From the NCBI GenBank assembly GCA_902168205.1, contig CABHOK010000011.1, positions 1 to 64,000 on the forward strand: a DNA stretch of 64,000 bases. Reading direction: 5' to 3'. Below the pieces are notes generated by a model. It was not told where the DNA came from and did not search any database. It worked only from the letters and a program-made list of their open reading frames with translations. Made by a program: the position numbers and the translations under genes. The stretch is from an uncultured Chitinophaga sp. (lineage in GTDB: Bacteria > Bacteroidota > Bacteroidia > Cytophagales > Cyclobacteriaceae). Positions 1-8,683 of this stretch are shown in pieces (within the stretch, counting starts at the first letter, position 1; each line of letters begins with the position of its first letter).

Positions 1-189
1 ATACATCGAAGTCTTCCCAATAAACAAACACCAAGAGAATTTGAAAATGAATTATTAAGTTTAAGCACTCAGAACAGACCTAAGGTAATTGTTTATGCCG
101 AAGGTTTTTCTAAAATCAGTACGACATTGAGTCGTACTGATTTTACCCCGGAAACAGAACCCCAGGTTCATGTTTGTCCGATGGTTTGA
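1..189 (+). CDS. possible integrase-core transposase, C-terminal end (partial)
   Basis: An open frame enters from the left edge and stops at 187-189 (TGA), leaving 62 codons. Its beginning reads I-H-R-S-L-P-N-K-Q-T-P-R-E-F-E, which resembles the C-terminal stretch of DDE integrase-type transposases (IS3/IS481-like R-P-H-x-S-L-x-x-x-T-P-x-E-F pattern). The remaining residues are not recognisable, and a perfect 15-bp-arm hairpin (111-145) lies inside them. The upstream catalytic part is outside the window, so neither activity nor completeness can be judged. It could instead be an unrelated hypothetical protein. Confidence 0.4.
   Translation: MHRSLPNKQTPREFENELLSLSTQNRPKVIVYAEGFSKISTTLSRTDFTPETEPQVHVCPMV
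111..145. repeat. perfect inverted repeat, 15-bp arms
   Basis: Arms TAAAATCAGTACGAC (111-125) and GTCGTACTGATTTTA (131-145) are exact reverse complements around a 5-base loop. The hairpin lies within the last third of the partial open frame. It could be a transcription end or part of a mobile-element terminus. There is no long T-run directly after it (TTTTA only). Confidence 0.8.
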
Positions 190-246
190 TTAGTAAAAAA
201 CGGTCAACCTTTTTTAGGGATCGACATTTGTCTTCCTGAAGCCGGT

Positions 247-298
247 AGCTTGCAGCCAGCGGCCATACTCGCAGCTCATAACTCAAAGCTCGCAGCTA
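247..298. repeat. degenerate AGCT-rich intergenic repeat
   Basis: The stretch contains repeated words such as AGCTTGCAGC, CGCAGCTCATAACTC and AAAGCTCGCAGCT, a low-complexity intergenic pattern. It sits between the partial open frame and the end of oxyR. Its function is unknown. Confidence 0.35.
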
Positions 299-300
299 AT

Positions 301-1221
301 TCAGTCCCATCGAACGCGTATATACTTGTCGTTCTTCTTAAAGTGCGGGGGTATAATTTTGAGGATGGCTTCGCGGAGTTTGAAGAGTAAATTTTCTTTT
401 ACGAAGCCGTGGTGTACCGCGAGACTTACTTCACGCACGGGTTCGGGTGATGTAAATCGTTTTACGTGTTTGCTTTTGCTGTTCACGGCCAGCTCGGGTA
501 TTAAGGTATAGCCGTAGTTATTATCGACCATGGCTTTCAACGTTTCGAATGAACCGCTTTGATAATTGAGCTGGTGATGTACTTTGTTGTTTTTGGCTGC
601 GCAGAGGTTTTCAACTTGTCCGCGGAAGCAGTGACCTTCTTCCAGCAAGAGTAAATTTTCGTAGGTAAGTGTTTTGAGATTTATTCTCTCTTGCTGATAA
701 TATTTCAGGTTTTCGGAAGTATATAATAATATAGGTTCGTAGAAGATGGGGACTTCGCGAATCTCTTTATCATCGATTGGCGTTACGAGTATAGCAACAT
801 CAAGCCGGTTTGTTTTCAGGTAGTTGATGATGTCGTGCGTTTGCAGCTCCATCACGGTGAATGATGTGCCCGGATGTTTCTGCAGAAAATCGTTGAGGAA
901 TCTGGGCAACAAGTAGGGGGCAAGTGTCGGAATAACTCCGAGTCTGAATTCTCCTTCGATGGAATCTTTTTCGGTGCGTATAAACTCTTTCAGATTTTTT
1001 ACCTCCTGCAAAATTTGTCGTGCGCGACTGATGATGATTTCACCGGAAGGTGTTGGCTTGAGCGGCTGACTCTTCTGAAAAATTTTTACATCAAGTTCAT
1101 CCTCCAGTTTTTTCACCATCATGCTCAACGTAGGCTGTGTAACATGACAATGTTCAGCTGCCTTCACGTGATTCCGGTGAATGTCAAGTGCGATTATATA
1201 CTCTAATTGTTGCAGATTCAT
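301..1221 (-). CDS. oxyR: LysR-family peroxide sensor OxyR
   Basis: This is a 306-aa LysR-type transcription activator that senses hydrogen peroxide by forming a disulfide. The N-terminal winged helix-turn-helix spans about residues 2-60 (V-T-Q-P-T-L-S-M recognition region). The substrate-binding domain follows from about residue 90. The redox pair is visible as G-H-C-F-R-G-Q-V-E-N-L-C, Cys198 and Cys207, with the same 9-residue spacing as Cys199/Cys208 of E. coli OxyR. The gene is divergent from ahpC with 131 bp between them, the classic arrangement for OxyR controlling a peroxidase. The ATG start gives a normal LysR N-terminus. Confidence 0.93.
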   Translation of the reverse strand: MNLQQLEYIIALDIHRNHVKAAEHCHVTQPTLSMMVKKLEDELDVKIFQKSQPLKPTPSGEIIISRARQILQEVKNLKEFIRTEKDSIEGEFRLGVIPTLAPYLLPRFLNDFLQKHPGTSFTVMELQTHDIINYLKTNRLDVAILVTPIDDKEIREVPIFYEPILLYTSENLKYYQQERINLKTLTYENLLLLEEGHCFRGQVENLCAAKNNKVHHQLNYQSGSFETLKAMVDNNYGYTLIPELAVNSKSKHVKRFTSPEPVREVSLAVHHGFVKENLLFKLREAILKIIPPHFKKNDKYIRVRWD

Positions 1222-1259
1222 TCGTTTGCAAAGATCGTTAAAACGGTATAATAAATATT

Positions 1260-1283
1260 AATAATATGTAAATAAGTATTATT
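1260..1283. promoter_or_regulatory. candidate OxyR/LysR binding palindrome
   Basis: AATAATA (1260-1266) and TATTATT (1277-1283) form an inverted repeat with a 10-bp spacer in the oxyR-ahpC intergenic region. It is 39 bp from the oxyR start and lies upstream of the likely ahpC promoter. Position and symmetry fit a LysR-type site, but the region is AT-rich and a chance palindrome is possible. Confidence 0.4.
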
Positions 1284-1309
1284 GATGTGGTTTATATCAT
1301 TTGCAAATA

Positions 1310-1317
1310 TATTTTTG
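1310..1317 (+). promoter_or_regulatory. candidate -7 element of ahpC promoter
   Basis: TATTTTTG matches the Bacteroidota -7 consensus TAnnTTTG. It ends 35 bp before the ahpC ATG. No convincing TTG is found 18-20 bp upstream, which may suit an activator-dependent (OxyR) promoter. Confidence 0.4.
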
Positions 1318-1352
1318 CAGCATTCACAAACAAACTATATTAAAAATCACTT

Positions 1353-1910
1353 ATGAGTAAAGGTATTATTTCTGTTGGTCAGGCATTCCCTGCGTTTAAA
1401 AAGGCTGCTGTTGTATCACTTGAAAAAGGAAAAGAATTTTTTGATATCAGCTCAGAAGATCTGGTAAATGATGAAGGTCGCTGGACTGTAATCTTCTGGT
1501 GGCCAAAAGATTTTACATTCGTATGTCCTACGGAGATTGCTGAGTTCAACAAGAATTACGGTGAGTTCCGCGATCGTAACGCAAACCTGATCGGTGCTTC
1601 TACCGATTCTGAATTCGTTCACTTGGCGTGGAGAAAAAACCACGATGATCTTCGTGATCTGAAATTCCCGATGCTCGCTGATACTTCCAAATCACTTGCT
1701 GAAGAACTTGGTATACTGGAGCCAAACGAGAAGATCGCTTACCGCGCTACTTTCATCGTTGATCCTCAAGGTGTAATTCGTTGGGTAAGCGTTTATGATC
1801 TGAACGTAGGTCGTAACGTGAAAGAAGTTGTTCGTGTACTGGATGCGCTTCAGACTGACGAGCTTTGCCCTTGCAACTGGGAAAAAGGAAAAGAAACTTT
1901 GAAAGTGTAG
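1353..1910 (+). CDS. ahpC: AhpC-type peroxiredoxin
   Basis: This 185-aa cytoplasmic peroxiredoxin reduces hydrogen peroxide, alkyl hydroperoxides and peroxynitrite. The peroxidatic cysteine is Cys58 in the F-V-C-P-T-E motif. The C-terminus ends with L-C-P-C-N-W (Cys172, Cys174), the pattern of the mycobacterial AhpC type that is re-reduced by AhpD rather than AhpF. ahpD follows 7 bp downstream, supporting this pairing. The length is typical for the family. The gene is divergent from oxyR, so peroxide induction is expected. Confidence 0.95.
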   Translation: MSKGIISVGQAFPAFKKAAVVSLEKGKEFFDISSEDLVNDEGRWTVIFWWPKDFTFVCPTEIAEFNKNYGEFRDRNANLIGASTDSEFVHLAWRKNHDDLRDLKFPMLADTSKSLAEELGILEPNEKIAYRATFIVDPQGVIRWVSVYDLNVGRNVKEVVRVLDALQTDELCPCNWEKGKETLKV

Positions 1911-1917
1911 GTTGACG

Positions 1918-2511
1918 ATGGAATCAACAATAACATATTCAGAAAGCACGCAAGAGTTCCTTGATTTCTTAAAGTTAGAGAAAGACTATAGCACGCATGC
2001 GCTTGATCTGCTTGAAGAAGGCAAGTCGCGCTACCTGGCTGATCTGAAAATCAACTTCAAGAATTCTTTTGAAAGCGAGTATCTGTCGAAAAAAGAAATT
2101 GCGTTACTCGGAGTTGCTCTGGCCGTTAATGCCAACAGCAAAATTCTGCGCGCGTTCTTTTCAGACAATGCACGCCAGGAGGGAGCTTCTGCTGAAGAGA
2201 TCGCTGAAGCCGTTGCGTGTGCATCGTTGCTCAGCGCAAACAATGTGTTCTATCGCTTCCGTCATTTCCTGAACAAGGAAAAATATAACGAGATACCTGC
2301 GCGTATCAAGATGAACATTATGGCAAGACCTGTTACGGGTAAAGAGTTCTTTGAACTGGTGAGCCTGGCAGTAAGTGCTGTAAATGGTTGCGAGATGTGT
2401 GTGAAAGCGCACGAAGCATCCCTGATTGAACTCGGAGCAAAAGAAGAACGCGTATTTGAAGCCGTGCGTCTAGCGGCTGTTATTACAAGCTTGACTAAAG
2501 TTGTTTACTAG
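1918..2511 (+). CDS. ahpD: alkylhydroperoxidase AhpD (carboxymuconolactone decarboxylase family)
   Basis: This is a 197-aa all-helical CMD-family protein, predicted to be the disulfide reductant of AhpC. The redox motif C-E-M-C-V-K-A-H is visible at about residues 158-165, matching the Cys-x-x-Cys-x-x-x-His active site of AhpD. A TTG at 1912 would extend the frame by two residues, but ATG at 1918 is preferred. The gene follows ahpC after 7 bp and should be cotranscribed with it. A terminator-like hairpin follows at 2543-2580. Confidence 0.92.
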   Translation: MESTITYSESTQEFLDFLKLEKDYSTHALDLLEEGKSRYLADLKINFKNSFESEYLSKKEIALLGVALAVNANSKILRAFFSDNARQEGASAEEIAEAVACASLLSANNVFYRFRHFLNKEKYNEIPARIKMNIMARPVTGKEFFELVSLAVSAVNGCEMCVKAHEASLIELGAKEERVFEAVRLAAVITSLTKVVY

Positions 2512-2542
2512 TTAGTTTGTTCACATAGATAAGTTGAGAAAA

Positions 2543-2580
2543 AGAGAAAGCCCGGAGCGATCCGGTCTTCTCTGCTTTTT
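2543..2580 (+). terminator. rho-independent terminator after ahpCD
   Basis: Stem arms 2543-2556 and 2561-2573 pair imperfectly around a GCGA loop and are followed by GCTTTTT. It lies 31 bp beyond the ahpD stop. Confidence 0.7.
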
Positions 2581-2618
2581 AGCGTATTGGGCGGGTACCC
2601 CCACCGTTGTATATACTT

Positions 2619-3578
2619 TTAGAAATGACTTACGCCATCGTATAGTTTATTGCCGTCATTGGTGTGCACGGCATAGGTAAATCCTTTTTGCAGACAGTAT
2701 GCGCCATACTCTCCGTTTTTATTCAGGGCGAGAAATCCAACCTGAACCTGCTTTGCTTTCTCCGGATTCTTTTTCAGAATGCGCTCAACCGCCAGGCGGC
2801 ATGCATCTGCCGGTGAGTTACCCTGGCGCATCAGTTCTACTACGAGGTGACAACCTACAATGCGAATTACTTCTTCGCCTACCCCGGTAGATGTAGCGGC
2901 ACCAATTTCATTATCGACATATAGCCCCGCACCAATGATAGGAGAGTCGCCTACCCGACCGCGCATTTTATATGCCATGCCACTCGTAGTACACGCACCT
3001 GATAAATTTCCCTGTGCATCTAACGCGATTATACCAATGGTGTCGTGATTCTCGATGTTGGCTACCGGTTTATACTCACTCTTCTTTAACCACTCTTTCC
3101 AGGCTTTCTCGGATTCCTTCGTAAGCAGTTTTTCTTTTTTGAAACCGTTGGCCAATGCAAACTGCAACGCACCGTCACCTACCAGCATAACGTGTGGCGT
3201 TTTCTCCATTACTTTACGTGCAACAGATATAGGGTGAACAATGTGTTCGAGGAAAGCAACCGATCCACAGTTACCATGTTCATCCATAATGCAGGCATCG
3301 AGTGTAACTTTTCCTTCGCGATCGGGCAAACCGCCAAGTCCTACGGAGGTTTCCTTCGGATCACCTTCGGGAACACGTGCACCAGCTTCAACTGCATCCA
3401 GTGCTCTTCCACCAGACGATAAGATTTTCCAGGCATCTACATTGGCCTGAAGTCCGAAGTTCCAGGTAGAAAGCACGATTGGCTTCTGACCTTCGTGGCC
3501 TTTGGCAAAACTTTTTCCGAATGGTAAAAGCGATGCGCCCAGTGCCGAGAGCTGAATGAATTTTCTGCGGGTAGTCAT
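2619..3578 (-). CDS. exported glycosylasparaginase (N4-(beta-N-acetylglucosaminyl)-L-asparaginase family)
   Basis: This 319-aa Ntn-hydrolase of the glycosylasparaginase/isoaspartyl peptidase family cleaves the GlcNAc-asparagine bond or related beta-aspartyl substrates. The autoprocessing site is N-H-D-T-I-G, with Thr180 as the new N-terminal nucleophile after cleavage behind Asp179. This is the motif of the Elizabethkingia (Flavobacterium) enzyme. A Tat-like leader (T-R-R-K-F-I-Q-L then a hydrophobic stretch to about residue 25) indicates export. Glycine-rich substrate-loop motifs (R-G-R-V-G-D-S-P) and G-A-A-T-S-T-G follow. It stands alone and may recycle glycoprotein fragments. Confidence 0.9.
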   Translation of the reverse strand: MTTRRKFIQLSALGASLLPFGKSFAKGHEGQKPIVLSTWNFGLQANVDAWKILSSGGRALDAVEAGARVPEGDPKETSVGLGGLPDREGKVTLDACIMDEHGNCGSVAFLEHIVHPISVARKVMEKTPHVMLVGDGALQFALANGFKKEKLLTKESEKAWKEWLKKSEYKPVANIENHDTIGIIALDAQGNLSGACTTSGMAYKMRGRVGDSPIIGAGLYVDNEIGAATSTGVGEEVIRIVGCHLVVELMRQGNSPADACRLAVERILKKNPEKAKQVQVGFLALNKNGEYGAYCLQKGFTYAVHTNDGNKLYDGVSHF

Positions 3579-3661
3579 TTTCCTTTGGGTTATTATTCTT
3601 CTGTCTCAGGTTAAACGTAAAGGTATACTATATCTAACCTTATGCCTATATATACTTCAAA

Positions 3662-5233
3662 TCAGAGGGGAATGTTGCCGTGCTTTTTCTTTGGAAGCTG
3701 GGCAACTTTATTCTCTAACATCGCAAACGCACGAATCAGCTTTTCGCGTGTCTCATCCGGGTATATTACTTCATCAATATAGCCACGGTGTGCTGCGCGA
3801 TATGGGTTCGCAAATTTATGCGTATACTCTTCTACTTTTTCTGCAAGTTTAGCTTCCGGATCGGCAGCTTCGGAAATTTCCTTTCTGAAAATTATTTCAG
3901 ATGCTCCTTTTGCTCCCATTACGGCAATTTCAGCGGTTGGCCATGCGTAGTTCAGGTCTGCTCCAATGTGTTTTGAGTTCATCACATCATACGCACCTCC
4001 GTATGCCTTGCGTGTAATTACAGTGACACGGGGCACGGTGGCTTCTGAAAATGCGAAGAGTAATTTTGCTCCGTTGGTAATGATGCCGTGCCACTCCTGA
4101 TCCGTGCCTGGTAAAAATCCCGGCACATCTTCAAACACGAGCAACGGTATATTAAAGCAATCGCAGAAGCGAACAAAGCGTGCGCCTTTCACACTTGAAT
4201 TTATATCGAGTACACCCGCCAGCGAAGCCGGCTGATTTCCGACTATACCTATACTGCGACCTGCTATACGTGCAAAGCCCACTACTATATTTTCTGCAAA
4301 GTTCTTATGTACTTCAAAGAAGCTTCCATCGTCCACTACACCGTTGATGACCTCGCGCATGTCGTACGGCTGGTTCGGGTTAGCCGGAATGATGTCGTTG
4401 AGCACTGCACGTTTTTCATTGCCCATCGTATAGGGCAACCGTGGTGCTTCGTCTTCGCAGTTCTGCGGTATATAGCTGAGCAGTCTTTTCAGATATGTTA
4501 TACATTCCACCTCGTTGGCACACGCAAAATGCGTAACGCCACTTTTCGAACTGTGTGTCTGTGCACCTCCCAGTTCTTCGGCTGTTACATTTTCATGCGT
4601 TACAGTCTTTACTACGTTAGGCCCGGTAACAAACATGAACGAAGTGTTCTCCACCATCAGAATGAAATCGGTGATGGCAGGAGAGTATACTGCACCACCG
4701 GCACATGGGCCCATGATGGCAGAGATCTGTGGAATAACTCCGGACGCTAATGTGTTCCGGTAAAATATATCGGCATAGCCACCGAGCGATACAACGCCTT
4801 CCTGTATACGCGCACCGCCGGAATCGTTCAACCCGATCACCGGAGCTCCGTTCTTCATGGCGAGGTCCATGATCTTCACAATCTTTTCAGCGTGTGTTTC
4901 GGAGAGCGAACCTCCGAATACTGTAAAGTCTTGTGAGAATACATATACCAGCCGGCCGTTCACCGTGCCGTAGCCGGTAACTACACCATCGCCGAGGTAA
5001 TATTCTTTATCAAGGCCGAAGTCTTTGCTGCGGTGCATTACAAATTTCCCGAGTTCTTCAAACGAGCCTTCATCGAGCAGTAAATGGATGCGTTCGCGTG
5101 CCGTTAGTTTTCCTTTGGCATGCTGTTGTTCGATCCGTTTCTCACCACCACCGGTTAATGCTTCCTGATTCTTGCGTTCCAGTTCATCAAATTTTTCTTG
5201 TAATGCTGATTCCTTGATTGTTCGCTTGGCCAT
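3662..5233 (-). CDS. pccB: acyl-CoA carboxylase, carboxyltransferase (beta) subunit
   Basis: This 523-aa carboxyltransferase of the PccB/MmdA family moves the carboxyl group between carboxybiotin and an acyl-CoA such as propionyl-CoA. Crotonase-like N and C halves are evident. There are glycine-rich oxyanion-hole segments, G-G-A-R-I-Q-E-G and C-A-G-G-A-V-Y-S-P in the N half and G-A-K-L-L-F-A-F followed by R-K-A-Y-G-G-A-Y in the C half. The length is that of the full family. No biotin carboxylase or biotin carrier gene is adjacent, so the partner subunits are elsewhere. It could serve propionyl-CoA carboxylase or methylmalonyl-CoA decarboxylase. Confidence 0.92.
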   Translation of the reverse strand: MAKRTIKESALQEKFDELERKNQEALTGGGEKRIEQQHAKGKLTARERIHLLLDEGSFEELGKFVMHRSKDFGLDKEYYLGDGVVTGYGTVNGRLVYVFSQDFTVFGGSLSETHAEKIVKIMDLAMKNGAPVIGLNDSGGARIQEGVVSLGGYADIFYRNTLASGVIPQISAIMGPCAGGAVYSPAITDFILMVENTSFMFVTGPNVVKTVTHENVTAEELGGAQTHSSKSGVTHFACANEVECITYLKRLLSYIPQNCEDEAPRLPYTMGNEKRAVLNDIIPANPNQPYDMREVINGVVDDGSFFEVHKNFAENIVVGFARIAGRSIGIVGNQPASLAGVLDINSSVKGARFVRFCDCFNIPLLVFEDVPGFLPGTDQEWHGIITNGAKLLFAFSEATVPRVTVITRKAYGGAYDVMNSKHIGADLNYAWPTAEIAVMGAKGASEIIFRKEISEAADPEAKLAEKVEEYTHKFANPYRAAHRGYIDEVIYPDETREKLIRAFAMLENKVAQLPKKKHGNIPL

Positions 5234-5324
5234 CTTGATTGTGAATTTGTCTTAAATATAACAGTCGTCAGACTACCTGCAACAGCCTGCAAAATGTTAC
5301 ACCATTAGTTGCCCGTTAGCCGGG

Positions 5325-5354
5325 TTGAATGTGGATAATAAATTAGTATCTTCA
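5325..5354 (+). promoter_or_regulatory. Bacteroidota-type promoter of the ppx gene
   Basis: TTG at 5325-5327, a 19-bp spacer, then TATCTTCA at 5347-5354 fit the TTG-N19-TAnnTTTG arrangement apart from the last two bases. It ends 19 bp before the ATG of the phosphatase gene. Confidence 0.5.
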
Positions 5355-5373
5355 CGCGCCCTTCCTACCCCTT

Positions 5374-6315
5374 ATGAATAGTAAGATTGCTATTATCGAC
5401 ATGGGAACAAACACGTTCCATCTGCTTATTGCCGAAGCAGATGAACGGGGATATCATATTGTCTCGCGCGACCGGTTAGCTGTTAAGATTGGTATGGGAG
5501 GTATAAACGAGGGCATTATTACGGAAGAAGGATTGCACCGCGCACTGCTGGCCATGCAGAGTTTTAAAAACACCATGGAGCAATCGGGAATAACAAAAGT
5601 TTTTGCGTTTGGTACCAGTGCACTGCGCAACGCACGTAATGGTGAAGAGGTTGTAAAAAAGATCAAAGCTCTTACGGATATAGATGTTAATATTATTTCG
5701 GGTGATAAGGAAGCCGAGTATATATACATGGGTGTGAAAGCAGCGCTGCACATGGAGCGTGAGAAATCGCTGATCATCGATATAGGAGGCGGCAGTGTTG
5801 AATTTATAATCGGAGATAACGATCATATTTTCTGGAAGCAGAGCCTGGAGATAGGAGCGCAGCGTTTGCTTGAGAAGTTTCATAAAAGCGATCCGATCAC
5901 ACCCGATGAGATCGAGGCACTGAATATATACTTTGAAAAAGCACTCGTTCCTGTTTTTGATGCGCTGAAAATTCATCAGCCTGAAATACTCATTGGTTCC
6001 TCCGGTACATTTGATACCCTGAGTGATATATTCTGCATCACACACGATATAAACAAGAGCGCTGAAGAGATCGAAACACCGTTATCAATACCGGGTTTCT
6101 ATGAAATATACCAGGAGCTTATTCATAAGACTCGCGCAGAAAGAATGAACATGCCGGGCATGATTGAAATGCGTGTAGACATGATCGTTGTGGCGTGCTG
6201 CCTGATACGTTACTTACTGGAACACCATGCCTTTAAACGCATCCGCGTTTCTACCTACTCGCTGAAAGAAGGTGTGTTTGCATCAATGATCAGCGAAATG
6301 AAATTACCGGCTTAA
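5374..6315 (+). CDS. ppx: Ppx/GppA-family phosphatase (exopolyphosphatase-like)
   Basis: This is a 313-aa short-form Ppx/GppA protein of the actin-like ATPase fold, which hydrolyses terminal phosphate from polyphosphate or from pppGpp. Motifs visible are I-I-D-M-G-T-N-T-F-H-L near residue 7, G-T-S-A-L-R-N-A-R-N-G near residue 85 and I-I-D-I-G-G-G-S-V-E-F near residue 135. It lacks the C-terminal HD-like domain of the long E. coli enzymes, as is common in this phylum. Its stop overlaps the converging DedA gene by 4 bp (shared TTAA). Substrate preference cannot be read from the sequence. Confidence 0.9.
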   Translation: MNSKIAIIDMGTNTFHLLIAEADERGYHIVSRDRLAVKIGMGGINEGIITEEGLHRALLAMQSFKNTMEQSGITKVFAFGTSALRNARNGEEVVKKIKALTDIDVNIISGDKEAEYIYMGVKAALHMEREKSLIIDIGGGSVEFIIGDNDHIFWKQSLEIGAQRLLEKFHKSDPITPDEIEALNIYFEKALVPVFDALKIHQPEILIGSSGTFDTLSDIFCITHDINKSAEEIETPLSIPGFYEIYQELIHKTRAERMNMPGMIEMRVDMIVVACCLIRYLLEHHAFKRIRVSTYSLKEGVFASMISEMKLPA

Positions 6316-6887
6316 GATTCTTTTGCCTCGGTATCGATCTCTTTCATTGTTACCCGCTTCACGATAAATCCGATCACCGCTCCCAGGGCGGCAAAGCCCA
6401 GTACAATAAAGAGTATATTTTCTTCATATACATCCGTCTTCAGATTCAGGAACCTGCCAATGAAATAACCAATCGTACTTACGCTGGTTGCCCAGATCAA
6501 TCCGCTGATGATACTATATACTAAAAATTGAACCGGCCGGATGTTGCTCATGCCAATGATAAGCGGAATGATGATGCGGAAGCCGTAGAGGAAACGATAG
6601 GTAAAAAGTATCTGTAGTTTATGGTGCAGAAAGAAATGTACAACAGGTTGAAATTTTGCCTTGAGCTTGGGCCGGTGCTCAACAAAATATTTACCGTTAA
6701 GTCTGCCGATGATGTAATACAGCCAGTCGCTGATGAACGACCCGGTAAAGCCGAACAGCACGGTATAAGGACCTTCAAACAAACCGCGATGAATCAATGA
6801 CGATGCTACCAGGATAGCCGTTTCACCTTCGAAGAAGGTGCCGATCATCAATGCTATATATCCGTACTCATCCAGAAATTTCTCCAC
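6312..6887 (-). CDS. DedA-family membrane protein (VTT domain)
   Basis: This 191-aa integral membrane protein of the DedA/SNARE-associated family is related to lipid transporters and scramblases. F-F-E-G-E-T-A near residue 18 and G-S-F-I-S-D-W near residue 50 are family motifs, and about five hydrophobic segments follow. The start is GTG at 6887. It overlaps the TAG stop of the upstream hydrolase (TAGTG), so the two genes are translationally coupled. The charged C-tail is short. Its role is probably envelope lipid homeostasis. Confidence 0.88.
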   Translation of the reverse strand: MEKFLDEYGYIALMIGTFFEGETAILVASSLIHRGLFEGPYTVLFGFTGSFISDWLYYIIGRLNGKYFVEHRPKLKAKFQPVVHFFLHHKLQILFTYRFLYGFRIIIPLIIGMSNIRPVQFLVYSIISGLIWATSVSTIGYFIGRFLNLKTDVYEENILFIVLGFAALGAVIGFIVKRVTMKEIDTEAKES

Positions 6888-7858
6888 TACTCTCCGAAGT
6901 TATCCAGCCTGCACATGTTATCCATACCGATGTGCATAAGGGCATCGCCTGCGTTGATCACCGGAATGTTATTCAAACCTACAACATAACCGGTTACCGG
7001 AGTAATTACCTTTTCTTTAAATTCTCCGAAAGGATCTGTTATCGTACCTACCCATTCATCTTTTTGTACCAGCTGGCCGCAGTACACATTGGTTTGAAAG
7101 AGGCCTGCGTTCTTGGCGCGGATCCACGTAGTGCTCCAGATGGTTTTATTCTCAACTTCCGGATGAGGCGCTTCCTCAATCATGTTCAGGTGTTTCATAA
7201 GACGCAACGTACCGGCTATGCCTTCTTTGATGGCGTTCTGATCGAAGCGCAGCGATTCGCCTCCTTCATACACAATTATATATTTACCACGCTTGGATGC
7301 TTCCTTGCGCAGCGAATTAGGGCGAAACGGAGAGTTGAGGGTAAACGGTGCATGAAACGCGTGTGCCAGTTCAATATTCTTGTCATCGGTTAGCAGTGCC
7401 CTTACCTGCGGATAGTTGGCGCGCATAGCCCCACCGGTGTGAAAGTCGATACCATAGTCGATATAGGGGATAACATCGTGCATGAGGTGATATGCCACGC
7501 GACTGGCCAGTGAACCGTTGCGTGAACCGGGAAATGAGCGATTTATATCTTTACCATCAGGCACATCGCGTGAATAGTTAAGAAAGCCATACATGTTGAT
7601 GATGGGCATGCAAATAACGGTTCCGCGTTTTGGCTGATGCATACCGCCATCGAGGATTCTGCGAACGATCTCCATGCCGTTGATCTCATCGCCATGCATA
7701 CCAGCAATAAGTGCGAGCACCGGACCATCTTCGAGTCCGCGTGAGACATAAATAGGAGTATCAATAATGGTATGCGAAGGGAGCCGCGCAATGTTGATAT
7801 CGATTTCTTTAAACTCTCCGGGAAGAATGGTGTGACCGGCAATCTTAAATTCTTTCAT
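6887..7858 (-). CDS. succinylglutamate desuccinylase/aspartoacylase-family zinc hydrolase
   Basis: This 323-aa M14-like zinc amidohydrolase has G-M-H-G-D-E-I-N-G near residue 53 (zinc His and Glu), a second ligand region G-I-D-F-H-T-G-G near residue 138, and the C-terminal beta domain typical of the family. Family members remove acyl groups from amino acids or cleave amide-linked glutamates. It belongs to a gene set with RimK-like ligase and RimB-like protease (8813-10187), which suggests it acts on glutamate-modified products. It overlaps the DedA start by one base. Confidence 0.88.
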   Translation of the reverse strand: MKEFKIAGHTILPGEFKEIDINIARLPSHTIIDTPIYVSRGLEDGPVLALIAGMHGDEINGMEIVRRILDGGMHQPKRGTVICMPIINMYGFLNYSRDVPDGKDINRSFPGSRNGSLASRVAYHLMHDVIPYIDYGIDFHTGGAMRANYPQVRALLTDDKNIELAHAFHAPFTLNSPFRPNSLRKEASKRGKYIIVYEGGESLRFDQNAIKEGIAGTLRLMKHLNMIEEAPHPEVENKTIWSTTWIRAKNAGLFQTNVYCGQLVQKDEWVGTITDPFGEFKEKVITPVTGYVVGLNNIPVINAGDALMHIGMDNMCRLDNFGE

Positions 7859-7965
7859 GATAAATCCACAGTCTACAGGCTTACAGATACCGAAAGTTAA
7901 TATTTATCCGGGAATACCCGTAGGTTCGTTATTGGTTATCCGTTAACAGTTAATCGTTATTCCTG

Positions 7966-8015
7966 TGTGTAATGGATTTTATTTCACGGATAACGATTCA
8001 CTGTTAGCGATAACG
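7966..8015. repeat. 50-bp direct repeat, copy A
   Basis: This copy matches 8751-8800 with about four differences and contains CACGGATAACGATTCACTGT. The two copies bracket the SpoIIAA-like gene. A related segment in inverted orientation (GTTATCCGTTAACAGT) lies at about 7935-7950. Confidence 0.85.
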
Positions 8016-8023
8016 ATTCACGA

Positions 8024-8464
8024 TTAACGACCAACCGATAACGGATCCAGGCATTGCTTACACCATGCTTTTGCAGATGCTATATCCGTAAATGATTTGA
8101 TAATGAGGGGATCTTTTCGCTCATCATGTCCGGCGATAAAATCGCGGACGTTTATGGCGGCAAAAACACTTTCAGGCATTACAATGGCCCGGTAGTGAAG
8201 TCCCAGTGCATAGGCTTTGGTACTCCATTCGAGACCCGTCCACTCAACATCTTCATCATCGAAAATTTCGGATTTACTAAGATCTCCTATCCAGGCAATC
8301 TTGCCGTATTTTCTTATTTTCTGCTGTATCATTTCAAGGCCGAACTCACCTTGATTTCTGAAATCTTCAGAACCTATAAATCCATTATAGGTTGAAATGA
8401 GACATGGAACAGATGGATCAAAATCTATCGACCCGCTTTCTGTGGTGTATAATTTAGTGATCAT
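8024..8464 (-). CDS. SpoIIAA/STAS-like domain protein
   Basis: This is a protein of about 146 aa when started at ATG 8464. It has the character of SpoIIAA-like (STAS-fold) single-domain proteins: a core beta-alpha pattern with I-A-W-I-G-D-L-S-K near the middle, F-A-A-I-N-V-R-D-F, and a C-terminal A-K-A-W-C-K helix. The open frame continues upstream to 8686, but that part lies in intergenic repeats and lacks domain character. The gene interrupts the rim cluster between the desuccinylase and rimK genes and is flanked by direct repeats. Its partner and ligand are unknown. Confidence 0.72.
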   Translation of the reverse strand: MITKLYTTESGSIDFDPSVPCLISTYNGFIGSEDFRNQGEFGLEMIQQKIRKYGKIAWIGDLSKSEIFDDEDVEWTGLEWSTKAYALGLHYRAIVMPESVFAAINVRDFIAGHDERKDPLIIKSFTDIASAKAWCKQCLDPLSVGR

Positions 8465-8683
8465 TAGGTATATGTTAGGTATCACATCAAAGCTATACCT
8501 TCGGAGGAATACGTGTACCATGTGTTTATTTCCAACTGAATGTCGATTATATACAGAGAACGTGGTACGTAGTTTTACGGAAGTTCGTGACTCGTTATCC
8601 GTTATTCGTAGGTGGGGTATAGATTTCGATGTGTGGAGGGGTATATCTATATATGACGTAAGAAATCCAATGGCACGAAGGAA

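Noticed and set aside
5476-6045. Minus-strand frame of 189 codons
   Set aside because: It is the shadow of the well-supported ppx gene and shows no protein-like features.
6851-7393. Plus-strand frame of 180 codons
   Set aside because: It is the opposite-strand shadow of the desuccinylase-like gene.
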